The notes under the pieces were generated by a model that saw nothing but the letters and a program-made list of their open reading frames with translations, did not search any database and was not told where the DNA came from. Below are positions 55,101 through 64,000 of a DNA stretch of 64,000 nucleotides, piece after piece. Source of the DNA: Lingula anatina (Eukaryota > Brachiopoda > Lingulata > Lingulida > Lingulidae). How positions within the stretch are numbered: position 1 is the first letter of the stretch; each line of letters starts with the position of its first letter. The position numbers and the translations under genes are program-made. The stretch covers positions 8,690 to 72,689 of the forward strand of contig NW_019775992.1 in the NCBI RefSeq assembly GCF_001039355.2, given 5' to 3'.

Positions 55101-58100
55101 TGATTTAATCTGCATTGGCTACAGAATATGATAAATATTTTATTGTAAATCATTGTTTTTTCCTCCCCCCCCCCTTTTTTGGGACGGGGGTAAATATTCT
55201 TGAAAGTTATTGAATACACAGGGGCTGATAATCAGTACATTGCTGTGGGAAGCAGATGATGGTCAAGCAACACAGTGTGGAAGAAATACTCACAGAACTT
55301 ATGGGTAAAAATTGCAACAAAAGTTTATTATCTTCATCATTCCCCATGAAGAAGAGTCTATAAACATACTCCCTGATGAGAATCCAAGATCCCTAAGAGA
55401 TTACATATCCTTCTGTCTGTTTCTACATTCATAAGCCCATGTGCACAAGGTATCAATTTCAATTAAGTAAAAATATTTAGGCAATAAATTGTATCAAATG
55501 TAGTGAAGAAAACTTTATTTTTCTTCTTTCAAAATTCGGAAAAATTATTAATATTATTTTCTATTGCTTAAACACTTAAAATACAGAAGTTACTTCATAA
55601 TTAGTAAAAAGAACTTGGTTGAGCACCTTCCAATTAATGAATCACTCATGGAACTTGGACTGGGAGCGCGGACTGGGCTTTTAGACATACTGATTGATAC
55701 ATGGTGTGCATTTCAATATACAGACAACAAATGTCAGGTGTGGAAAGGCAATACCAGATTGTTATAATAAACAATTCTTTCTCTCCAGACATGACTTGTA
55801 GTACTACCAGTCACCCGGAGCAATTATTTATTCATCCAATAACTTATTTCTCATTAAGATTTCTATGATACAAATATTATTGGAATTTTCAAAGTGCATC
55901 AAGTGTATCTGACCTAAGGGGCCATTCTTGAAACCAGTGATCAATAAGGGATTAATTAATTTGAAATAAGCCAGATATAATACGTACAGAGACCGCCCTT
56001 ACTGTATCTCTCACACACCCATACAAACAGACATGTGAACATAAAACACTAACAAAGACAAAGGAAGTCAGCCATCTCTGTTAAAATTTGCAGGAAGCGC
56101 CACAATCTGGAAGACATCTTCAGCTATATGACTTCAAAGGCAACAGTTTGATCCAATACACTGAACACTTTCCAGGCCACTGTTCACTATGTGGATAAAA
56201 AATAAATCATCACTAGATTAAAAGATTCAAAATTACTAAGAAAGAGCTGGCGAATCATTCTTCATACACCTCCCTTTTCTTCTGTGTCCATCAAGGTTAC
56301 ATTAACTGGTTGCAAAAGTTGCCCAGCCCCTCAGCACAATACAATAACACCCTGAAGACCCCAGATATTTGCTTTATATTACCCTGGAGACCCTGGATAT
56401 TTGATTAGACATTTAATAAACACATTCTCATTATTATATCCTTATTAGATGGCCTGAGGGAGGGTTAGACACATTCATGTCAGGTGGGTTCCTAATGATG
56501 TTATACTGTGATACAGGGTGTGCCTTACTAAAATTACATCTTGTTAATGCAGAAGAGCATCAAGTGATGAAATGCAAGATAACAACCACTTGGATAAACT
56601 TGCCCAAGAATATAACTTTATTTCTGGCTACAGCTGTGGCCGGCTTGGTGTGGGAGTTGCATGTCCAAAAATAAAGTTTAGTTTATGTTAAGATGGCAAA
56701 TAAATTTGTAAAAAGTAAATCTCTTTAACATGCTTTTTTTCAAAATACTGTTTGCCTTTTCTTCAGGTGGTTTGAAATGCAACTGGGATGCTTCCCCCCA
56801 CTATTAAAAAAATCTTTCTCTACAATATCTTTTCTCAATAACTTTTCCCACTTTCACTGCTACCAATTTAGTTTGAGAGATTTAAGATAATTTGCAGCTG
56901 CTAATCCTGCTCTCTTGTTCATGATATTTAAAGATATTTAAAAAAAAATGAAAGAGAAGAATACCAAACTGAAAATAGTCATGCAAAGTGATATCACTTA
57001 TCTACAGAAAAAGGGAGGGGATGTTTAGTGTGTTAACCATCATTAGAGATGTTCACAAGCTCACAACCCTGAATCTATCTATCTTGAACTAACAACCCTA
57101 AATCCATCTAGGAAAGTTTTAACTTCCTAAACAAAGGACAATTGATACCCTTGCATGTAAGCCATTTGTAACTGTACGGACATCAAAGTTCACCAAAACC
57201 TGTGGGTACATCTGTGAAGACAAAGCATCTTGCAGTTTCCTTTAACAAAGCAATATCACTGAACAAGATCTTAAGAAATGACACAGATGTTACAACATCC
57301 ATCCCTTTAATCCAAATACTATGGAGTAATTTCACTATGATCCATTAACCCTTCAACCATCATTATCAGGTCCAGTTTCAGTACATTTCCAAGCATGGCG
57401 AATGCAATCAAACAGTAACGATCACTTGTGACCGATACCCTTTCTTCCAGCGGAACTGCAACCATTGTTCTCATTATAACCTCAACCATTTATATATATC
57501 AACTTCTTAACACCTTGGCTGAGTGGACACCTCTACAATCACCAAATGGAGGCAGTCCCCGGCTGATGGATGGTGTTAGGAAATTCATTGAGAATTTGAT
57601 GCAGTTGTAATTCATTGTCAGGGACGATATGAAGAGGGTTTGCACCACCTTCTTTTGATCTCACCAGTAGGAGATGTCGTTTGGGTTCACTGCTTGGCTA
57701 ATGATGCTCAAGTAAATTAACTGACCATGTTAAAAAGAATGGTGGTATTCTTTTCTTTATCAAAACCTTGTTTGGTGTCACTGTTCTTTTTTTTATGAAA
57801 AAGAAACAAGGACAAATGTCTGTCTGATTGGAGGTGAGATATAACTGTCTGACATATGTGTATTTAACACACAAGAAAAAAATCTGTAGATAAGATAAGA
57901 GAAAAATTTATTACCTGTGTCATACAGGTCTTTTCTTTTCTTGAAAGATCAAAGAAATCACTGTCATGAAAGATACAAATATATTTATAAAATCTTAAAT
58001 TGCTTGTCCCACCATGGATACTGAATCGAACCAAAATCATTTTCAGTGTATAATTTGCCTCATGCAAGGATATATATATGTACTGAAATGCAAGAAAATA

Positions 58101-61100
58101 AGTAATCTTTTTTTCCCCTTTTTTTCATTTTTAGGAGGTGGGGCATCAAAATGTTAAGTTCAACAGGTTTTCAAATTAAAGGTTGCTTTACAGCTGCTAA
58201 GTGCTAATGGATTTCAAACCTTTGTTTAAATTTTCCCTTTCTACAGCATGCTTTTAAAATGACTTTGAGAAAGTTTTTTCCCACAAAATTGCCTTCTCTT
58301 TAGTGGTTTCTAGGACCCTTGATGAAAACACATTTTTACAACTGACATCTCTATGCAAAGTATGCAAGGTGACAGTCTTAACTTGAAAAAGTCAGAAGGC
58401 CCTCTGCTCTCAGGACATAAAGTGCTCAACTCGACATTATGTCAGGACAAATGCCGCTTTACATTTATCACAAATAACAGTAGCAAACAGCAACCACACA
58501 AGCAGAAATTATTGCTCATAATTTGTATTAATACTTGAATGGCAGTGTATTCTTTGCATCAAGCAGGGGGTAATTTGTCCGTAAGATTTTTAAAATTGCA
58601 AGAATGGGTTGGGAGGAAAATTTCATTGCATGCATGCAAAAAAAGGTTACAAAAAATATCTTGGGTACAACCAGTGCATGAATGCTTTTCTATTCACCTT
58701 TGGTAAATGGCCATTTATTAAGACATAACCAGGTTACTTATGTGTTTGAATCACATGTGAATGCACCCATAACAGAAAAGCCCTGTTACAGCACTGTTAA
58801 CATGAGAACTTAAAGCTGGAAATGTTTTAAAACAGTGTGAATGTTATATTCAAACACAAAAAGCTCTATGTATACTACATTTCATATTCATTAAAACTAC
58901 TATCACAGTTAAAACATGGTTAATGTGTGATATGATTTAATCTACCTGTAGGTACATGTAATTACAGCTTCAAATTCAAATAACAGTTATCTTTGCTGTG
59001 TGAAATAATTCATTTCCTATTTTAGTCATTCAAGAAATATGGCACAGCCTACTCTAATGCTGTTCTCTAACAGCAGAACTTTGATGAAACATTTTCCATA
59101 TTAAAGTGAGTGTCACAACTCAGGCCTATAGCCAGCTATTTAAAAAAGGGGGGGGGGTCGTTTTCTGAAAAAGTAGACCTTTTACCATGAAACCTTTGTA
59201 TACCTAGATCATTTTTTTTTTTTGTTCAGAGTGGACCTTTTCCTAGCAAAAATTGCAGTTCATTTGTTCATTCAGACACGCCAAACATCCCCTGGCTGTG
59301 GGCCCATGACTAAAATCTAATCTCATTTCCTGCCATTTTTGAATTTGTAATGTATGCTACAACATTAACTAAAACCGTTTAAAAATACATTGTCAACACC
59401 ACATAAAATTATGTTGTCTGTCTGTTAAAGAGTTATACAATAAATTTACTGAAGAGTTATGCAGTTATTTCAGGACTTATTAATTCATCAGATTTCAAAA
59501 TCTAAGCCATCTGAAATCTCTAGAGAAATCTCCAATTTTCACTGACTTGGTAAATAAATCCAGTCACCTGTCCATCAAACTGTGGGGTATATGTAGGTTA
59601 ATTTATATATAGCCTACATGACCACTGCTCTAATCATAATCAATTACAGGAATAACCTTACAATTTTGGTTGCTGATGGAGACTAATAATAGGGCACCTC
59701 ACTCTCAGAATATAACTTGAGCCTTATTCAAAAGAGCAAACAAATTTGGTCACCTAGATGAAAAATTTCTCACCGAGAAAGGAAAAAACCTTTTCTATTT
59801 GCATAATTCTGCAATATTCTACCATTATAACACTTAATTTCCATTTTCAAAACCCCAGTGAATTCCTCAACCACAGAAATGCATTTTCCTTTCTTCACAA
59901 TAGTACTTTCTTTCTTGTATCTTTTTTTTAAAGAATAAATATGTGGAAATCCTTCCCATAATTTTTTTAGATTTTGCAATAAAAAATATTACCAGCTGCT
60001 ATTTAACATTCAAAAACAGCTCATGAATAATTTTTTCACAAGAAAAATGTTATTTCTTTCATTGATATACATCATTTTAAAAGCGAAAACATACTGAACT
60101 TTAATTTTTCAAATGGACCAGTGGCTGGCCTACTGAGAACATGGCATTCATTGGCCTGTTAGAGCAACTGGGGTGATAAGATCAGGGCCTTGAACTGACA
60201 AAGCACATGGAATAGATTTCCTTCACAGACACTTGTCTGATGGGGTTTGCTTCCAGCTTCCAGGCAGACAAAAAAATTGCCTAATACTCTAATAGGAAGC
60301 CTGTAGACATTATCCTCACTTCTCCCCCACCCAACTTATTAGGCTCTCCATGTTTCAGTGATTGAGGAGAGAGGTATCAAGTATACAAAGTAAACACAGT
60401 ATGTTTGTTGTTTGTTTTTGGAAAGTTGCAATTTCTGTAATGCATTGTCCAAGCACAATGCACTGAGGTTTGGGATTAAATATTTGACAAAATTTACACA
60501 AAAATGCACAGTATGTGCCCCGGAAGATGTTGTAAGAGCAAACATGGGATCTAACAGGACCCATACCATGGCTTTTGCACCTGTACAAAAAATTAAATGA
60601 GAGTGATCCCCCTATTGTTGTGCAGATAAAGCATGTGTAAACACACATTGTAATGGTCACAGCACACATGTGCAAGCTTTCAGCACCTTCGATACTCTGG
60701 ACTAAAAGAGGATCAAAGAGTTGAAGTGCCACCCTACAATCAAGGCTTTATTCCCTATGAAAACGGAAGGCCATGGCTAATATGATAGGCTTCTTCAAGC
60801 GCTGCTGAGCTCCTGTTGCCTGTACCTGTTCAATGAACCAATTTGTTATCTATCACCTTAGTGACCTTCCACAAGTGAACTGTTCCACTAGTGATGAGGA
60901 CTTTGGTGCAGTTTTCATTTCTATCATGCACATTCATGTCTTGCCTGTGTGGTGGCATTAGTGACATAACTGTGAGATATGACATTATTTTTACTTTACG
61001 CTTGAACGGAAAATAACTGTTAATGTTTTATGACACTTCAGGTTTTTCTTTTGATCACTATGTATTTGCCTTCAAAATGATACTCAGTACATGACTTGTT

Positions 61101-61777
61101 ACATTTTTTCATATTCTTTAATGACAATGTACAGATCTTTCTTATTTTCTTAACTGTTAATGGACATTTAACAGCACATTAATAAAAAGGTCCCTTTACC
61201 TCTATAAACTTCAGTGCAATTGGAATAATTTATGGGCATTAAATGTCTGAATGTAAGGCTGAAGCCATTTCCTTTTATCACAGACTTTACAACTGCCTCA
61301 TTGATGAGAATTAAATAACGTTTCAACGAAACATTACACCACATCAAGTCAGGTGCTCAACTCATGAGGTTGCTTAACATGTTTTTTCATTCATCCCCAA
61401 AGTTTACGGCCACTCATTGTGTTTTGCTTATGTGTGGTATGCTGTTTGATTAAGATGACTTGTTGACAGCAGGTTAACTGCTCTTGATCATAGGGTGAGC
61501 TATGGTTTAAACCAGGGAAATCAATTAGCAAATGGTCTGTGAAGTACAGAACTACTTGTTACTCATTCTGCTTAGAAGCAAGGCATACCTCCCCGTATAT
61601 GACATTTAACTCAGTTGCTTCCCCAGGCAAATGTTTACCTCTGTTGCCTCTCCTCTTTAAGTGCTGTTTAGAAACTGTGAACACTACTTACTAAAACCAG
61701 AGCCATCTGTACCCCAACAACTGGTTAAACATTTCCATACGCTGCCACCATAAACCATAATTTGGATTAAAAATGTG

Positions 61778-61810
<33 letters not shown>

Positions 61811-62764
61811 GTTTTAATACAAATTATGAAAATAAGTACATATCTAAATTAGGCACCTTTCTCTTCCAGGCAGATAACCAAGACGAGATACTATAATCTT
61901 TATCTGCTTCCCCAAGTTTTTTTTCTCCTCATGAAAGAATGAACCCCCACAAGGGAGCCTAGATCGTGTCATATATACAGCAGGATAATCCTATCTTGCC
62001 TTACAAATACTATTGATTTTTTCTTTTCTTTAATGTTCTGATCCCTGCACATAATTTTTTTCTCTTTTCACAATCTCCAGACAATGTCTGAAGTGGCGTT
62101 TCACAAACAGAACAAAAGGGGATCTGTTCCATACAAGGTCAGCTTCAGGATGGTGAACACATTTTGCACTGGAAATTATATCTACAGGAAGTTGGGATCT
62201 TAACCAGTGGTGTGAATGTCAAAACTTGAATTGTCTGCTATGATTAGAGTAATTATTGCAAACCAGACACAAAGGGGAAATAATAAGCTGGACTAAACTG
62301 TTATGTAAATAAAAACCACATTCCCAGCCAGTCTGTTCAATTTTAGTAATACATTCCCAAAAGAAAATCAACTAAGTTTCACAGAACCATTTCTAAATTT
62401 CTTTGAAAAAAAAATTGCTTACTTTAAAATAAAATTTTCATCATACAGAACATGATATCAAATCAAACTGGTGAGTTAAAAATAAAACCTACCTCCTCCA
62501 CAAGATTCTTCCCTATCTCTGCAGCAGTCTTTTGTGGCATGGCACCCTTCATCACAGTAGCAATACTGTGGTCCAGTAGGGGCTCAGGGCATTCATCAGT
62601 TTGGAATCTCTGTCCCCTTTCACACGGCAAGTGTCATTGCGACCAGAGCAGCAGAGTTTTGCCTCCAAGCAGCCACTATGAACCAGTCCAGTCTCCATCA
62701 TCAAAATCAATGCAAATAATGCACAGGATGAAGAAATAATGCCTATTTTGTTTGACAAAGCCAT
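34160..62764 (-). CDS. SBSPON: SBSPON-like secreted somatomedin-B / thrombospondin-1 protein, with frameshift in exon 1
   Basis: This is a secreted extracellular-matrix-type protein of the SBSPON (RPESP) family; its molecular role is poorly known. Coding exons in transcript order are 62764-62493, 49874-49674, 40477-40351 and 34448-34160, all GT-AG and phase-consistent. They encode about 295 aa once the frameshift is allowed for. Residues 1-30 are a signal peptide with a hydrophobic core. A somatomedin-B domain follows, with ten cysteines in the family pattern (GC, CC, C, CYC, C, CC, C). Exon 2 carries a TSP1 repeat (VDCVVSKWAGWGQCSRLC to NGGKLCPPL). Exons 3 and 4 give the family-specific C-terminal region, including CVECQPTAMW and the terminal FIFI, as in vertebrate SBSPON. 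In exon 1 the frame breaks at a CCCC run (62582-62579): the first half ends in a stop at 62554-62552, and the second half of the domain continues in the +1 frame. Sequencing error, a rare allele or true inactivation are all possible; intact later exons favour error. Confidence 0.88.
34449..40350 (-). other. SBSPON-like intron 3, no further gene seen
   Basis: This 5.9-kb intron lies between exons 3 and 4. The longest frame in the whole window falls here (36980-37417, plus strand, 145 aa) but it is aromatic-rich, has no recognisable domain and no gene-like flanks. A TAAA/CAAA-type simple repeat occupies about 35462-35540. Nothing else stands out. Confidence 0.6.
35462..35540. repeat. (AAAT)n / (AACA)n simple repeat
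   Basis: ATAA tetramers pass into imperfect ACAA and ATCAAC units over about 80 bp. Low-complexity DNA in SBSPON-like intron 3. Confidence 0.85.
45539..45567. repeat. (TG)n followed by a run of 14 G
   Basis: A short TG dinucleotide repeat runs directly into a G homopolymer (about 45554-45567). Both are length-unstable, so the exact count may reflect assembly. Confidence 0.85.
48188..48211 (+). repeat. G-rich block with quadruplex potential
   Basis: After a run of T, the plus strand carries four G runs (6, 6, 5 and 2) separated by single T. The longer runs can be split to supply four G-triplets with one-base loops, the pattern of a stable G-quadruplex. It lies in SBSPON-like intron 2, so on the template strand of that gene's transcription the G run is in the non-transcript orientation. 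Confidence 0.6.
49055..49130. repeat. (AT)n / (ATGT)n microsatellite
   Basis: A run of alternating AT passes into ATGTATAT and TATACGTATATA units. It is imperfect and low in complexity, and lies in SBSPON-like intron 2 close to exon 2. Confidence 0.85.
59121..59306. mobile_element. Degenerate MITE-like element in SBSPON-like intron 1
   Basis: The left end reads GGCCTATAGCCAG and the right end, reverse complemented, reads GGCCCACAGCCAG: 11 of 13 positions agree, a degenerate terminal inverted repeat about 186 bp apart. A G-homopolymer (about 59148-59157) and T-rich DNA lie inside, with related TAGACCTTTT and TGGACCTTTTCC motifs near 59176 and 59232. There is no coding capacity, and target duplications are not clear. 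An old non-autonomous DNA transposon is the best reading. Confidence 0.5.
61778..61810. repeat. (TC)n microsatellite
   Basis: About 33 bp of CT dinucleotides with one interruption, in SBSPON-like intron 1, about 680 bp from exon 1. Confidence 0.9.
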
Positions 62765-63146
62765 GGTGTAAAAACTAAAATGTTATTTGTAAACAATAAA
62801 ATCACGCAATGTTACTAGCAGTCCAACTGTAAAACGGAACTAGTTCAAGTTTCTTGAAATAAAAGCACCACTTGCACTGGGGCTAATGAAGTTTAGCTAC
62901 TAAAATAGCAATTAAGCAGTCTAGAGGGAATGCACCTCTCTTTCTTTTGCTACAGGCTGACAAAGTCCCACTTTCTTTTCCTCCTTTGGTAAAATCCTTC
63001 TCAAAGCTAGGACCCCCTCTCACTTCTTGAACTTTCTAGCCTGCAGTCACTGAGAGTGCCCCTGTTCCTGAGGTGTTCACCTTCTAAGTATAAATGTAAG
63101 CCACTAACTCTGCTGCCCAGCTTATAGCTAGCCCTGACTGAGGATG

Positions 63147-63181
63147 TTTATATACTCCTCTCAATGCTGTCTTCTGATTGG
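63147..63181 (-). promoter_or_regulatory. Likely core promoter of SBSPON-like gene (TATA and CCAAT)
   Basis: On the minus strand a TATA box (TATATAAA, 63154-63147) is preceded about 22 bp upstream by a CCAAT box (63181-63177, in GCCAATCAG). Both are in the right orientation for the SBSPON-like gene. Initiation about 30 bp beyond the TATA box would fall near 63120 and give an unspliced 5' UTR of roughly 350 nt before the ATG at 62764. The CCAAT spacing is closer than usual, and an extra upstream 5' exon cannot be excluded. Confidence 0.5.
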
Positions 63182-64000
63182 CTGGCTTCATACACCATGC
63201 CCTTCTGTGAGTTCAGTGTTTGGACAGCTAATGGCCAGTGGATAGATATCACAATCTCAAGACCCGAAGGGGAGAATCTGGAAAAAAAAAGAGGTTGAGA
63301 AGAAGATAATTGTCATGCACTTCTGTTTAATATCATCATTATTATTATGATTTTTTTCTTCTATAAATGTTTTTCCTACTTTTATTTCACTGTTGGTCTC
63401 CTCTGGCAGTTGGGTTTAAGAAGGTATTTTTTCACCCTACCACTAAGCTGTCTAAAAGTCAAAAAGTTTATAAACCTTAACCCTTATTAGACTCAAAAGG
63501 TTAGACAGTTAGCAGAGCATGTGTCAGCCAAGGTATAGATTCATAAATCAACCATCAGTTTTTCCCCCATTCAACACAACATTATCAATGAGCAGATAAA
63601 TCAAATGCTTACCAAAACCTAACTTAATATTAGTCCAACACTGCAAATTACATGCTAAGCTCTCTACACCTTAAATGGGCTGAACAAATGACTGAAACAT
63701 ATCTAGAAGAGGATCAAGAAATAACAAAAAAAAAAAATTATCACACACTGGGCTCATTCAATCAGATGGGGAGTTCCAAATGTAGTCTAACTAAAAGCGC
63801 AGAAAATTATGAGCCTATTCTATACCCTAGGGAGTTTGACTTTTCACTTGATTTAACCAACACCACCATCAAAGGCACAGAGGAAGGGACAAGTAGTCCT
63901 TTCATTGACTGGCACAGCTTGGTCCACTATTAACAAAAATTCAAAAACACCTTCATTTTATTATGTACTACAACTGCCTTTCATTTTGAATAAAACGCTG
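63182..64000. other. Right flank upstream of SBSPON-like gene, no gene supported
   Basis: The frame at 63652-63933 (plus strand, 93 aa) shows no recognisable domain and has low-complexity Lys/Asn content near an A run at 63727. No splice-linked exon of a known protein was found before the window ends. Confidence 0.5.

Larger units (their letters stand above)
49875..62492 (-). other. SBSPON-like intron 1, no further gene seen
   Basis: This 12.6-kb intron separates the somatomedin-B exon from the TSP1 exon. Repeats include a run of 19 A (50004-50022), (CT)8 at 54623-54638, a run of C at 55165-55174, a (TC)n tract at 61778-61810 and the MITE-like element at 59121-59306. Frames up to 125 aa (60355-60732, minus strand) show no domains. 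I found no nested gene. Confidence 0.6.

Noticed and set aside
60355-60732. Minus-strand frame of 125 aa with many cysteines
   Set aside because: The cysteine spacing fits no family I know. The frame sits in intron 1 of the SBSPON-like gene and overlaps another chance frame.

Overview
The window is eukaryotic nuclear DNA, A+T-rich, with long introns, GT-AG splice sites and many simple repeats. Gene content and intron structure fit an invertebrate bilaterian animal. I cannot fix the phylum from sequence alone; a mollusc or another lophotrochozoan, or an invertebrate deuterostome, would all fit. All products were recognised by reading translated exons and comparing them from memory with known families; no search was run.

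Four protein-coding genes can be assembled exon by exon. (1) 5619-7601, plus strand: SBDS, the ribosome maturation factor, six exons, 252 aa. (2) 10415-14210, minus strand: mevalonate kinase (MVK), ten exons, 377 aa, with all three GHMP-kinase motifs and the catalytic Lys, Glu and Asp in place. (3) 14350-27659, plus strand: MMAB, the mitochondrial cob(I)alamin adenosyltransferase, nine exons, about 235 aa. (4) 34160-62764, minus strand: an SBSPON-like secreted protein with a somatomedin-B domain and a thrombospondin type-1 repeat, four coding exons spread over 28.6 kb. Its first exon carries an apparent one-base frameshift.

Layout: 1-5.4 kb holds no gene I can support. SBDS and MVK are convergent. 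MVK and MMAB are divergent, with only 139 bp between their start codons. The same head-to-head MVK/MMAB pair is known in vertebrates, where it is co-regulated by the sterol factor SREBP-2; an SRE-like site lies in the gap here. MMAB and the SBSPON-like gene are convergent. Most of the remaining sequence is intron. It contains a 49-bp minisatellite grown from the end of the MVK coding sequence, a 204-bp tandem duplication just upstream of MMAB exon 3, two short non-autonomous DNA-transposon-like elements, and assorted microsatellites.

Functionally, MVK (isoprenoid and sterol synthesis) and MMAB (adenosylcobalamin for propionate breakdown) probably share a promoter. SBDS and the SBSPON-like gene are unrelated neighbours. 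I found no operon, CRISPR array, tRNA, rRNA, viral element or wholly new gene system. The points of greatest interest are the compact shared promoter, the minisatellite at the MVK stop codon and the frameshift in the somatomedin-B exon.
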